A DNA stretch of 64,000 nucleotides, from positions 19,597,259-19,661,258 of the forward strand of contig JAPTHN010000008.1 in NCBI GenBank assembly GCA_026936325.1. The letters are read 5' to 3'. The stretch's first letter is position 1; each line of letters starts with the position of its first letter. Below are positions 45,690 to 58,051 of the stretch, piece after piece. The DNA comes from Platynereis dumerilii (Eukaryota; Annelida; Polychaeta; Phyllodocida; Nereididae). The translations under genes were made by a program, and so were the position numbers. Under the pieces are notes generated by a model. That model was not told where the DNA came from. It was given only the letters and a program-made list of their open reading frames with translations, and made no database searches.

Positions 45690-46600
45690 CCTTCAATGGC
45701 GGCACACCACATCCTCAATAGATTTTTCATAAGCTACAACAAAATTACAGCCACAATGCAGGACTTGGAAATGTAAATAACATTGTTGGAATCATAATTA
45801 TTTTGAGCACCTCTAAATTTGCAACTTCCACATGCAACTACAATGTGTCATGTACAACTCACACCGGCAACTGCAATATGTAACGTAAATCTGACCACAT
45901 CTGCACATCCCCCATTGCAACTTATCCAACAGATCGCTTAGCCTAACACAGACCAGGCCCACATTATAACCGTGTAACCCTTGCTCAATAAGCAGCTTCA
46001 TTAGGAGTATAACAGGGATGCCCTTTGCCCCTATGTTTATTCATGTAGACCTCCATTATGCTGATATAGTTATCGAAGAACACTGAGAGCATAGAAGGTG
46101 ACTATAGATGAACTGAATGTGCCGAGTAAGGTTAAAGAAACATGGTATTAAATCGTCAGTAACGGTCAATTAATATTCACTATGAAAACATCAATCTTAC
46201 AGGAAACTTGCGTAGTCCCAATATCATCCTATTTTCACAATGTATAAAGACTTCAAACATAGTGAAATGATTCTAATTCCAGTGGCTTTGATCTGATAAA
46301 TAAAGTGCATGCAAAAGTATAGCTCTCACTGGTTTGTGGGGCCAAAATAAAATCCTAAACTCAAAAGGTCAAATGAGCAGTTGTTGGTACTCATGGAAGA
46401 AACCGATTAGCACTTTGTGGGACATAAGTACATAAGGTACATTTGAATATAGAAGGAAACAAACAACATGAAAAAGGGATAGTGATGCAGTCAGTACATT
46501 TCGGACACTACTTCATTCTAAAGGAGATAATTAAAGGATAGTGACTGTACTTTGAATAGTGTTCAACCTTTTCCATTTCAGGAAGAGAAGCTGCATTTTA
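45690..46600 (+). repeat. Family R repeat copy
   Basis: Matches 60370-60900 nearly throughout (GCAACTGCAATATG, CACATCCCCCATTGCAAC, GGAGTATAACAGGGATGCCC, GATGAACTGAATGTGCC). Positions 46320-46480 also match 45180-45290 and 35810-35930. Confidence 0.65.
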
Positions 46601-46740
46601 ATTTACATCTAGAGGAATACATGTTTTAGAAGAAGTTTTACAAATTTGGAAATGTGACATCATCTTTCGATAAGAATGCACATCTTATGGGACACTTCAT
46701 TAATTTTTTTATGCAACTGGGAAAAAATATTTGTTACATT

Positions 46741-48133
46741 CACTGCAAAAAATTCCCGTTAAATTTTACAGTTAAATTAACTGGCAACTTTGTTCCAGGT
46801 CTAAGAACTGTAAAAGTACTAATAAACCTGAACAGGACAATAAACCGTAAAATGCAGATTGGTACATTGAACTGTAATTTTGCGGATTCAACAAAGTGAT
46901 ATTATGGTATAATGCACATAAATAAAAGAGTTTATTTAAAGTATATTTTACAGTTATATCAACTGTCAAACATAGAATGTAAAGAATGCGAGGAGCTGTA
47001 GAATGTACTGTAAAAATACGGATAGTATCGGTTTTTCTTACTTTTGCACAAGTGTGAAACACCAGACTAAGCACGTGATTTAACTGTCGTTAGACATCAC
47101 CAAGATACTTATACCATTGGAAAAGCTGGTATCTAACTGACAATTTTGCATGTTAGCGCCCGGCTAGGGATTAACTTTGTTTACAACAGCAAACAAACAA
47201 CCAGATTATTGTTTATTTTGCAAAAATTATAAGTTAAAGTGTATAATAGAAGAAGCATATGATGTCTAAGTCAGTTAGACACCTCTTTGTCGGGTCTTAA
47301 CATGCATTTTTGTCAGTTAGATCCCTCCCTCCGGTCGGGATCTAACTGACAAAAATGCATGTTAGAACCCTCCAAATCGGTGTCTAACTAATACCATAAC
47401 TGTAGGGATGTACCAAAGCTGGAATCAGCTGAGAGAATCACTGACTCCAGGCTCGGCCTTGCTTGACAGCAGGGAAGTAAGTCCATCAATTATACCCAGC
47501 AATTAATTCGCACACGTTTGGTCACAAATTTCTGCCATAAAATTGATGGATATTTTCCAAGAGAATAAGGTGTCCAGTTTATCGAAGTATGTTCTATTTA
47601 TGCAGACTGCGCTTGGGTTATTTTGGTTTTAATAGTGTCATTCTTTAGATCACATCATAAGACTCACACAAATGTCAATGTCACAAATAGATATTACAAC
47701 TTTTGCATAATGACAGAATCTTTAAGATCATATGAATGAGGATGTTCCCTTACCTTCAGATAAGTTATAAATTAAGTTTGATTAACAGCTGTGTAAAGCA
47801 TATGTTATAGATGGCGCCACATGTTCCATGGTTGAAGTCCATGTAATCACTTGTTTATAGTTCCTAATCATACCAGGTGTATTGATTGTTTGGCCAATTC
47901 AAATGTTTTGTCTGCATATTACAAGTTGCCAGTAAATTAACGGTTGAAGTAATTGTTCATCAACGTGAACTGAGTGTTAAATGACATGTTGCAGTAAATT
48001 TATCTTGGAGCCATTTTGTAACTGACAAAGAACTGTAAATTCCCAGACAAAGCCCGTATAAAAAAAATACTGGTAAAATAACAATAAATTTACAGTTCTT
48101 TGAGCCACAAAAACACGGCCATTTCTTACAGTG
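46741..48133. mobile_element. CACTG-ended non-autonomous element, copy 2
   Basis: Matches 27358-28395 from the terminal CACTGCAAAAAATTCCCGTT to CAGTG, but is longer. It has extra sequence at about 47030-47075 and the inserted element at 47090-47394. It abuts the GGCTGGCTGG repeat at 48134. Confidence 0.75.
47090..47394. mobile_element. Inserted element with GTTAGA words
   Basis: It is absent from the sister copy at 27358-28395. TTAGACATCACC at the left faces GGTGTCTAA at the right. Inside, ATCTAACTGACAAAAATGCA and its inverse form a strong palindrome around GGGATC at about 47310-47370, with further CTAACTGAC words near 47130. Confidence 0.65.
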
Positions 48134-48350
48134 TTGGGAGCTGGATCACCAGCCAGTCTAAGCGCCATTCATCACCTCCCAGCCAGCTGATATAAATAAT
48201 TTTTTTCCCAGCCAGGCATGTCAACTGCTTTCTCATTATCTGACTGCAAATTTCATTGGTTATATGCCAAACATTGACTCCCAGCTGACAACTTTGCCAG
48301 CTGGGAAAATCCTAGCTGACAGTCTGCCAGCCAGCCGGGCACCTACTTCA
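48134..48350 (-). repeat. GGCTGGCTGG-rich repeat, inverted copy
   Basis: Inverse of 17427-17650 with visible identity over most of the length. It begins exactly where the CACTG element ends. Confidence 0.7.
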
Positions 48351-49088
48351 TACATGTGTAGGTAAGGTGGCACTGTTGTTGCACTTCCTGTTTGATCATA
48401 ACAATGTCTTGAGAAAAGCACATGTCTCAAAAAAAGCCAAATTACTATAAATCTAATTGTTGTCATCAACATAACACCATGCAGAACTGTCTATGTAGTC
48501 ATTATTAGCTATATCTATGCAAAAGTACACCTTCAGACTTCTTTGATACGGAATTAAAGGGTTTCAAAATTGCCATGTGAATTGGCAAAGTTTTCTGTGT
48601 TGACATGGTTTCGGGAGAATTTCAATCTCTTACCTTGCATTTTATCATCTACGGGGCAATATGTTTAATTTGCCCTCTCCAGGTATATCCCTTGCAATGA
48701 AGGTTTACTAAGTAGATAGTCCCATGTCGATAAATGGATGTTAAAATGTCCAATTAAGATATTCTTTGGCAAAGAGTGCATGTCTCTGACACATATTCTT
48801 ACATTCTGACAGTGTTTCAAGAGGCCCTGTCACAAAATAGCAGGCTGGATTATCTTGTTTAGCATTGTTTGGCATTGACTGTTTGTTATAATCACCTGTT
48901 TCGCACCTCAGGTCAACAGAGTCCACACTTGAAATGTGATTGCCAAAGCAATGGGTTGTGTGACCATGTTCATATCAGATAATTGGTATAACAGATCATG
49001 GGGTGCGCCTGATATCCAGTTACTCTACTTAGATTCAGTGGTGATCAGGAGTTCTTAAAGAAACTATATCTACTATAGCAATTCTTAA

Positions 49089-50016
49089 GTCGGTTTCATT
49101 ATAACTTTATGAAGGCTAATCCTTCTAAATTTCAATGTATGACACTAAGTGGAAGTAACCAAAACCTTGTATTTAAGATTGGTGATTCTTTAGTTAAAAG
49201 TACAGATTGTGTTAAACTCCTTGGTTTTAATATTGATGACAAATTTAACTTATCACATCAAACATCTTCCAAAAAATGTAGCAGACAAGTAAATGTTCTT
49301 GGTATAGCAGTGTGTTGATAAAGAGTCAATATTGCAAATTGTTGATGGTTTTGTATGTTCTAACTTGAGGTATTGTAATTCTATTTATCACTATTGTAGT
49401 GTGAGTGACTCAATGCTGCTTTAAAAATTGTTGAAGCAAGCTCTTTGATATGTGTTTTATGATTTTCATTCCGAATAAAAGGATTTACTTTTAAAAGCTC
49501 GTAGAAAGTCACTATATTTGAGTCGTATACATGATATTTTGTTTAATGTACACAAGTTGAGGCATTTTGGGTTACCACCTTTGACCTCCGATTTTCTTGA
49601 AGAGAAGGTAATGAACTACAATTTAAGAAACAGCTCTCTAGTCCAGCCTAAAGTTAATACTGTGATGTTCGGTTTTAGATCTTTTAATATAAAGGTGCTA
49701 TGCTCTACAATAATTTGCCCTATGCTTTTAAAGAATTGAGTTTAAATGATTTTAAAAATAGTATTCAGTCATCGAGACCTTCATGTAGGTGTGGATCATG
49801 TCTAAACTGTACTCTGTGATTTTAAGTTGTCAGATTATATTTTATGCTATTTGATTTTTTGCTTTAATGCATCATTATTATGTCATTTGTATATATTCAT
49901 CTAACATTGTGAATAACCATCTTTCTTTTCATGTCGATTACACGCACTTGTGTGTATGTTATTCTGTTTTACATTTTACTCGACGTTAAATAAAGTTTTA
50001 CTTACTTACTTACTTA
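49089..50016 (+). mobile_element. Short 5'-truncated CR1/L2-like LINE, (TTAC)n tail
   Basis: Frames recognisable as a reverse-transcriptase C-terminus: KANPSKFQCMTLSG, CVKLLGFNIDDKFN, later FGLPPLTSDFLEEKVMNYNL and a final CRCGSCLNCTL-stop near 49820. Several frame changes and stops break it. It ends in ATAAAG and five or six TTAC units. CTTAA lies at 49084-49088 and 50017-50021, a likely target duplication. The site without the LINE is seen at about 41732-41760. Confidence 0.8.
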
Positions 50017-50029
50017 CTTAAAGCCGGGA

Positions 50030-50370
50030 GAAAGCATTATTCCAAACGAAGACTCTCATAAGAAGGTAATCAGCCACTTTCATGAAGTCAACACCTCACA
50101 TCTTGTTCAGGCATGACAAACGGCAGGGGGTGATGACTCAAACACTTCTTGTGCTACTTCCAATGTCACAGGTTCCTTGTTTAGAGCTGCCATTTCCTCT
50201 GGCAGTCTGGCAGGCAATGTTCACTGTTCAGGCTGTTTTATGTGACAGGGCTGTTTTGATGTTCTGTCATAAATTGTTTTTGTGCGCCATTGGAGGATGT
50301 TTTAAAGACCTGTGGCAACACAAATGATGTAGACTTTCTGAGTATCTTTTGGTCTGTGGATTGAATTCTT
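50030..50370 (+). repeat. Family R repeat copy, first part
   Basis: Matches 43640-43900. It is separated from its continuation at 51467 by the hairpin-array element. Confidence 0.6.
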
Positions 50371-51459
50371 GGCATTATCCTACTTTAGCCCCCTTGAGGG
50401 TTTAAACATTTTATAGGCATTTCCATAGATATTGATCAACAAAAACTGAAACTGAAAAATAACTCAAATATGTTTCCAGTCTGTATATCACAGAATAAAT
50501 ACTGTAAAAGTGTGAAGGGAGATCATTACCAGGAATACTCACAGTTATATGTTTCTTAAAACATTCAAACTGAAGTGTGATATATTGCAAAATACTGTCT
50601 TATATATACTCCTATTTTAGCCCCCTTTCCCATTGACTGTACCATTGAAAAGGGGGCTAATGTAGGAGTATGTATAGACACTAGGATATAGCAAAAACTG
50701 TCTTATTATATTCCTGCTTTAGCCCCCTTTTCCATTGACAGTACCATTGAAAAGGGGGCTAAAGCAGGAGTATATATAGACAGTTTGATAAAGCAAAAAC
50801 TGTGTTATTATACTCCTGCTTTAGCCCCCTTTTCCATTGACAGTACCATTGAAAAGGGGGCTAAAGCAGGAGTATATATAGACAGTGGGATATAGCAAAA
50901 ACTGTCTTATTATACTCCTGCTTTAGCCCCCTTTTCCATTGACAGTACCATTGAAAAGGGGGCTAAAGCAGGAGTATATATATAAGACAGTATATTTTGG
51001 TGGTATTTCTACTGTATAAGCTTCATTGTGTTTATACAAAAGATGGCGTTTATACAGTCAATGTCACAAAGAAACACTTGTCACTTTCTAAAAAAAAAAC
51101 TTATATAATTATATACTCCTGCTTTAGCCCCCTTTTCCATTGACAGTACCATTGAAAAGGGGGCTAAAGCAGGAGTATATATAAGACAGTATTTTATATA
51201 TCCTACTGTCTTATATACTCCTGCTTTAGCCCCCTTTTCAATGGTACTGTCAATGGAAAAGGGGGCTAAAGCAGGAGTATAATGAGACAGTATTTTGATA
51301 AATAGTTAGAAAATTATTTCTTTGTTACATTGACTGTATAAGCGTCATCTTGTGTATAAACATAATGACACTTACACAGTAAAAATTACCACCACTATTT
51401 CCCATGAAAAAAGGGCCTAAATGTTTAGACCCCTGAGGGGGCTAATGTAGGATAATGCC
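50371..51459. mobile_element. Hairpin-array foldback element with 8-bp TSD
   Basis: The ends GGCATTATCCTACTTTAGCC and its inverse (GGATAATGCC at the right) are flanked by perfect GAATTCTT (50363-50370, 51460-51467). Inside are six palindromes of about 70-90 bases, centred near 50640, 50745, 50845, 50950, 51145 and 51247. Each reads TACTCCTGCTTTAGCCCCCT, TTTCCATTG, a loop, then the inverse. The loop ACAGTACC shows that five face one way and the last is reversed. Outer blocks near 51010-51060 and 51320-51380 are also inverted. No protein is encoded. Confidence 0.9.
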
Positions 51460-51466
51460 GAATTCT

Positions 51467-52260
51467 TTAATTTTGACCTTACTGGAGCTTCTTGCCACAA
51501 GCTACTCTACACGTTCCTAGCATCTTATATCATTAGTTTAGCAATACAGTGATGAAGAAAAATGAAAAAAAGTGTCTTGACATGTGTAAATTTGCATTGT
51601 TTTGTAATCCATTGTGCTCGACTGCATTTCTTGACATCTCAAAAAAAGCAAATAACATTTCCCTTCTATTTCGGAAAACTGTCTCTCCATTACTGGTTGA
51701 CAGCTCTATTATTTCACATCCAGCATTCCACTTTCCCTGTGTCACTTAATTTTCCTGGTTCACCTTTCCACCTCAGTTATGAGCTACAAGTTTCATGCAT
51801 CGCCTGAATACCTTCAGGCAATACTGTGACAGCAGCTCAGTTTCCTGGTAACATTTTTGCAACACTCAGGCAACATTTTTTTGCAAAGCCTGGCTTCCAC
51901 AAATCCCTGGGAAACCTATCAGAAGCCTGTTTCAGGGCAACCTTCTTGAACATGGTCTATAATTACATTTAGGTGGCATGATTATTCTCACTTGCCCCAT
52001 GTTTCTTACAATGCAAGCCTTTCCAGTATGCAGTGCAGGTCAAAAAGCAATAGTATCCATGTAAAAGGAAAATTGATTTCCCATAGAAGCAAGGGCCGTC
52101 ATAAATCTTTTCGCTAAATGTTCCCTTTATTCTCCCTAATAGAATTTTCACAAGAATGGCTCACAAGTATTGAATAAGAATGTCTTTGTCCTGAAAAAAG
52201 AAAGCTGAAACAAGCAAGCAACATTATAGGCCTATGAGGGTCAAGCATTGGGCAGTGTGC
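51467..52260 (+). repeat. Family R repeat copy, second part
   Basis: Matches 44050-44720 in order, including the GTGTCTTGACAT block near 51570 and ACAAGAATGGCTCACAAGTAT near 52150. Confidence 0.65.
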
Positions 52261-52386
52261 ACCTGTCATTTTTCAGAGAATTCAGAATTAGAATCTTTGT
52301 TGTAAGACATTTATTTTTTATAAAAATGAATTTATGTCAAAGTGAGACCCCAATCACATCAACCTATTTTAAAAATCGACTGAAAA

Positions 52387-52572
52387 ATGTCTGCATTAGG
52401 TGCAGACCTAAAAACCACCTCTGAGCCCTTTCCAGCTAACTATAGATCCTGCTTCACTCCACCCAGATGTATATGTGGGGAGTGTATTATATGCAGTTGT
52501 GATGACTGTAGAGTGACTCGAAATTGTGGCAATGAATATGCCTTTCAGGCAGGCTGCTGTCCAGTAAATTGA
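52387..52572 (+). CDS. Short cysteine-rich open frame, doubtful
   Basis: It has 61 codons from ATG to TGA. After a plain N-terminal third, the frame holds eleven cysteines or so within 40 residues (RCICGECIICSCDDCRV, then NCGNEYAFQAGCCPVN). GCCP recalls the end of von Willebrand C modules, but the rest of the spacing does not fit clearly. There is no signal peptide, and no splice or promoter signal that I can defend. It could be an exon, or chance. Confidence 0.2.
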   Translation: MSALGADLKTTSEPFPANYRSCFTPPRCICGECIICSCDDCRVTRNCGNEYAFQAGCCPVN

Positions 52573-53576
52573 GAAAGGCTCATGCTGGACAGCCAGTCGA
52601 GAATGTACTAGTAAAGTATGCTGAGATGGACTTTGTGTTAGAAAAAATAGACTATTAAATCTAAGGCGGATGGAAGTGCATCTAGATTTTGGCAAACGAG
52701 ACACCAACATTTTTTAGTGGAGAGCAGGAATTCAGACACAACATAAAAGAGGAAAGGAGGTAAAAGAAAACAAAAGGGGTCTTTTTCCCCAAGTTTGTGT
52801 TGTGCAATCCTTTTTTTAGCACAAGAGAACCAAGGCTTTCATGATCTGTCTACGAAAACAGAATAGTGATTCCACTGCACCGCAATTATGTGCCATAATG
52901 GGTGCATGGGGCACTCATGGACAGATGTAAATGTGATGTGTGAGTGTATGTAGGCTACTGAGTTCAATCTACTCTCCGAATCACCCAGAATACAAGTCTT
53001 TAACCTTTTCAAGGGCTGCTACTCCTTAATTTTGGCATCAGCATTCTGTCTCCATTTAATTACACAAAGAATTCTCAATAGTTATATGACTTTACCCTAC
53101 CAGTAACCCTTTGTTCTCTCATCTAACCCTCTTGTGAAACAGGGCACTAGTCTTTCCCTACCACAGCATTGTGTAACCCATCTGGCCTACACTGGGGTGA
53201 TGAAGCACTGCTTGGGCCATTTGCTTAATGCTACAAGACCAGGTTGGCATGCAATCGGCCCGACTGTCCACCCTACTGACCCTGTCTGGGGCATCCCCTA
53301 CTGCCATCCATGAGGCTATTGGGCCATCCATGAGGATCTGGTGGTGTCTTGAGGTCTGCATGTCCATGAACTAAAGTTGTGGTGTAACAGTCAGAATAGA
53401 GAATGGTCGTGTTTCACAACTTAAAACAACAAGCCAGTTAACTTACGGCCAGAAAATTTGATGCGCTACCAAATTTCCTGGCTGTAGAGTAATTGTGCAA
53501 CCATCTCACTCAGTCATTTGACCAGACTCAAGTTAATAAAAAAAAGAAGAAAATTAGGACCTGTGTTGACATATTC
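52573..53576. other. Unassigned stretch
   Basis: No supported gene, RNA or repeat end was found. Confidence 0.35.
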
Positions 53577-54344
53577 AATCAAGTCAAGTCAAGTCAAGTC
53601 AAGTTAACTTTATTACATCCACCTGGGATAACTCCATGCTCACTTCAGCTGGTGCAATATAATCAGGTACACATAAAATAGAATAGTCAAATGGCACATG
53701 GCATAATACAGAGTTCAATGTCACATATTTCACCGATGGTGTCTGTCATTGAAGAGTCTCATGGCTCTGACCACAAAACTTGATTTGTGTCTGTTAGTGT
53801 TGGCAGGGGGATACAACATGCGGCCGCTTCGTTGACTTTTTGATTTGGTAAATATTTTAAAGAGAGGGTGACTGTCATCTTTCATAATTCTCTGCAATTT
53901 CTTAATTGTTAGTTTGCTCTCTGTCTCATCAATTGAAACGAGTTTAACTCCAATTATCCGGCTGGCTTGTTTGATACTAGCCGTTATTTTTCTCTTATCT
54001 CCAGCCTTAACATTTCCACCCCAGCAGGTTATAACATATTTCCAAACACTGGAAATCACGGAGTCATAAAACAAATTCAAGATGTCTCTTTTAACCTGGA
54101 ACTTGTTCATTTTCCTAAGACAATATAGTCTAGGATTAAGTTTTTTGCAGATGGACTCGATGTGCTTGGTCCATGATAGACGATCGTCCATTATTACACC
54201 CAGATATTTGTACTGATCTGCTCTTTGGACAGGATCATTTTTTATTATGACAGGCTCTGGATTAACCTTTTTAGATCTAAAGTCAATAACAAGTTCCTTT
54301 GTTTTGCTCACATTAAGCACCAAGTAATTAGCTTCACAGTACAA
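53577..54344 (-). mobile_element. 5'-truncated CR1/Rex1-like LINE, (TTGAC)n tail
   Basis: A 204-residue open frame (54344-53730, -) is the C-terminal part of a reverse transcriptase. It shows LNVSKTKELVIDFR, QYKYLGVIMDDRLSWTKHI, KLNPRLYCLRKMNKF, YVITCWGGN and SFVVRAMRLFND, all typical of this end of CR1/Rex1-type ORF2. The catalytic ADD block is lost by 5' truncation. The 3' end carries about five TTGAC units (53577-53603). Confidence 0.88.
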
Positions 54345-55370
54345 TCAAGTCGAGGTCCTCCATAAGAATTGTTGGTGCCAAGGTTAATTTTTCATATGAG
54401 GCCTACTAGGAACTCCCCAACTTTTAATGCAGTAAATTGATTTAAAAATTATGTAATCTACTAGCCATGGTACAAAATGAGTGACATAATATGTGAAAAG
54501 AAAGCTCTCATTGAACAAGTGGAAGAGAAAATTACAAGAACCCACTTTCAAGATTCGGTTTATAATGGAGGCCACTTTGAAATTAATCGCCGTCTGATTT
54601 AATGATTATTCAACAATGACTGGCTTCAAGTTACATGCACATAGAAGTTTTCAAGTTCTCTTTTCTCTTGCCTCAAATAATCTTGAATTTCCCTTTTAAC
54701 CCCAAAATGAAATTAATTCTGTTCTTCGCTTGTAAAACAATTTGCATGCTTGCAATTCATCAATTTGATTATCGCACAAAGTATTTAATCCACTTTTCAG
54801 TTTTAGTCTGCTTCAATTCAATGTTCAATTATGTTCAACGGAATGACACACCATCTCATTCAGTGCACTGCCTAATCAACAACCTGACCTGTCAATGGCA
54901 ACACGCATTGGTCATTAAACATTCTTTGCAAAGAACAGAACCCGAGTCATAGTCTGGGCAACAGATCCAAAAAGAACGGGATAATCATCACTAGAGAAAG
55001 CAATAATACATATATTTTAATTCCAAATGTCAAATCTCTTATCGGGGCTCTGTAAAATAGGTACCTCACAAAGATAGACAATTTTATCAAATTTATGTTC
55101 CTTTGATGATAACAATTATTGAATAGCATGCAGAAATCCATGAGACATACTTCAAAGCTTTGATATTGTCATCAGTTAAATGAAAGTGTCCTGCAAGACA
55201 CTTGGGCTGATATGAGAATTCGTAGACTTCTATTTTCACCCTGAACCAAACTTCATGATAAAGTGATTTAGCTTATGTGACATGGTGATTATCCGATGGG
55301 ACAGATCTGATCCAAGTGAGAAAATAGAGTGGCAAATCATGGCTGTAATAATTTCTTGTATGTGAGCTTG
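54345..55370. other. AT-rich stretch, no gene seen
   Basis: No supported gene or element end was found. Confidence 0.35.
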
Positions 55371-55590
55371 TTTGAGCCCTGGTCAGCTCTGAAGGCTGAA
55401 TTATTTCCCACTGATCAGGCAGGTGTTATCTCCCCTCATATTTCAAACCTACAACCACTGATTTTATCTGGATTAACATCCTGTCTCATCCTGTTGGAGC
55501 TATTCAAGACTAGATACAGCTATGGAGACAGCGGGCCACAGGGACTACCGTGTACAGTACATTCAAAATAAAGTAAGAAGATTTCCTGTC
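55371..55590 (+). repeat. Interspersed repeat shared with 17087-17300
   Basis: Same family as the inverted copy at 17087-17300. Shared blocks include CTGGTCAGCT, GGCTGAATTAT and CCTACAACCAC. Confidence 0.7.
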
Positions 55591-56150
55591 AGAAGTCCTC
55601 AGTTTTCCTATTTTGCCCTCCTTTCTCCTCTCCACCCCAAATCTCCTTACAACTACCTTTGACTCCTCACCACAACCTAACCCCAGATTAAGAACTCTAT
55701 TAAAAAAGCTGTCAATGAAATTACAATTAGCAAAGGGGCACAATATCAAAGAAATCAAACACAATGGGGATGATGAAGTTTGAATTGGTGTTGGCTGAAT
55801 GTGAATTAAATGTAATTTTAAAAGGTAGTTTCAAGTAGGAAAAAGTAGGAAGGGATTTGTAGGGAGCCAAAAGGTGTGAAAGGGTAAAGTAGCGGCTGAT
55901 TCTTCCTTCCTGCTGGGGTAATCATACTTTATTATGGGTTGCACTGTAAATTTGTAAGTGGTTTGGGGTAATATACAGGTACAAGCTATGCACTTGGTTA
56001 AAACCCCTGCCTACGATTCAAACAATTGCATAACCTAAATGTGATGTTGAGGAACAAAGGTTGCCATTTCAACTGACAGTATGCTGTGAGCTAAAGGTTT
56101 CCACCTTCTCTGTCAACTATAGATAAAATATGTGAGGCTATTCTTGTAAT
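55591..56150. other. Unassigned stretch
   Basis: Nothing recognisable was found. Confidence 0.35.
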
Positions 56151-56530
56151 ATTCTGGGATGTTGGGGCAAAATGCTGCTGATATTACATGTAGCTATTAT
56201 GCGTCTTTAGAAAAACCTATTATTGGAAAGCTTGCGGCAAGGCAGGCTGAGCCATCAGGGCTCTTGTTAGGTATGGTCTATCCCCCATAATCACATTTAG
56301 GTGACATTGTCACCATTATTCTCACTAGTCCATGTTCCATAATAATGTAAGCCTTTCTGGCAGGTAAAAAAGCAATAATAATATCTACATAAACTAGGAA
56401 AAAATTAATGCCCAAGGAAGCAATGCCAACATAACCTATAAAGCGTGTTGCAAAGTGTTCCCTTTATGCCCTCTAATACATTTTTCACAACAGTGGCTTT
56501 CCAGTGCTTGAAATTCTATAATTATATCAA
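56150..56530 (+). repeat. Family R repeat fragment
   Basis: GTAAGCCTTTCTGGCAGGT, GTTCCCTTTATGCCCTCTAA and TTTTTCACAACAGTGGCT match 44530-44660 and 52010-52160. Confidence 0.6.
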
Positions 56531-57470
56531 TGAATAAAGTGACATTTTTGTGCATGATGTCATATCTTCCACATCATGTTAATGCTATGGCTATGGAGAG
56601 TTCTACTGACAGACTGCTGTACTCGCATGAGCTTTCACATCAGTACCAAATTTTCATTTGAGATCGCATTGAGACTATCTCACATCTAGTAGAGGTGGGT
56701 TCCCATGTCACTGTAAATTTAAAACATTATTTGTAAAGATAATGACACTGGTCATAAATCCTACATTCTTGCATCATTGATTATGTGAAAAGCATCATGA
56801 TCCAATCAATCCATGGTTATCCTCTAGTGTAAATATGGATGCAATTGCATTTTAAGGGCATTGTCGGATTGCTGCATGAATAATTTATTGTGTGAATTGC
56901 ACTATTGCACGACAGAGTCTGTTTTAGTGCAACCTTTTAAGCATTAATTTCATCAAGTTGCATTTTTCACTCAGAAGAGTTGGAAATAATGATAAAAAGT
57001 AGAGACTAGTGGAGAAGTAGACTATGAAAACACCAACGATGAGAAACAGTCAGTTAGTGGATTAGCCTCTGGGCTTCCACAGAATTAAGCAGCTTAAGCC
57101 ACAAAAGAACCAAGTGTCATGGCATAAGGCCATTAAATGTATATAAGATTAGCCAATACAGCCACAAGCATGCTTTAGTGCCACTGCAGACAGCAACCTT
57201 TATGACCTTCAGCAGCTGTCACATCACCAGAGGATGTGAATGACCTAATGGTTGTCTTAAGGTATTTTTTTGCTCGGGTGTTGAGCCCTTTTTAAACTTT
57301 AGTTACACCACAGTGTTGTCTATAGAACTGCTTGCATCGTGTTTGCAATACTAAAGGCAAAGAAATCATTTCAGCAAGTTTTCAGTGTAAAACAAATGAT
57401 AGTGTTAAAACTTCTAATGAAATTGCAATTTAAGTTACTGCTGTCAACATGAAGTCACTGTCACTGCTGC
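56531..57470. other. AT-rich stretch, no gene seen
   Basis: No supported gene or element end was found. Confidence 0.35.
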
Positions 57471-57479
57471 TTAACAAAA

Positions 57480-58050
57480 TTTTATGATCTTACAACCTTA
57501 TATAGTGCACATGCAGCTCATCTATAGTCACCAACTGTGCTCTCAGTGCTCTGTGATAGCCATGATATCTGCATAATGGACACATGAATAAATATAGGGG
57601 CAAAGGGCATCCCTGTTTTACTCCAATCAGAGCTACTTCGCGAACAAGGGGTGTGAGGTTATACTATGCTTGGCCTTTGTAAGGCTGTAATGACAATTTG
57701 GTCATATGGCAGTGGTCTACGTCCAAATGTATGTGGTTGCACATAATCATCACATTGCAATTGCTTTACAAACATATTTGCTTATATCTATTGCACATGA
57801 CACATTATGGTTTGCATGTGGTTATAGCAAATTTGGAGTTCTCACAATAATTATGGTTTAAAAAATTTTGTTCACACTTTCGGTACTGCATTGCGGCTGC
57901 AACATCGTAGTCTGTTGAAGATGTGGTATGTTATCACTAAGTCAACAAGACAGGTTGGAGTGAGTGGCTTATCTGGAGTCATAAGGTTCACTCAGGTCTT
58001 GTAAGGCAGTGTAAGACTAGATGGAGCTTGTAAGACATAATGTTGACATA
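57480..58050 (-). repeat. Family R repeat, inverted copy
   Basis: The inverse matches 44760-44990 and 60600-60790 (GGGATGCCCTTTGCCCCTAT) and, further on, 60225-60370 (CTCCAACCTGTCTTG). The order of blocks is consistent with one inverted copy. Confidence 0.65.
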
Positions 58051-58051
58051 T

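Noticed and set aside
50600-51290. Regular repeat array that could be mistaken for a CRISPR
   Set aside because: The units are complete hairpins with near-identical spacers inside an element with inverted ends and an 8-bp duplication, in an intron-bearing animal genome.
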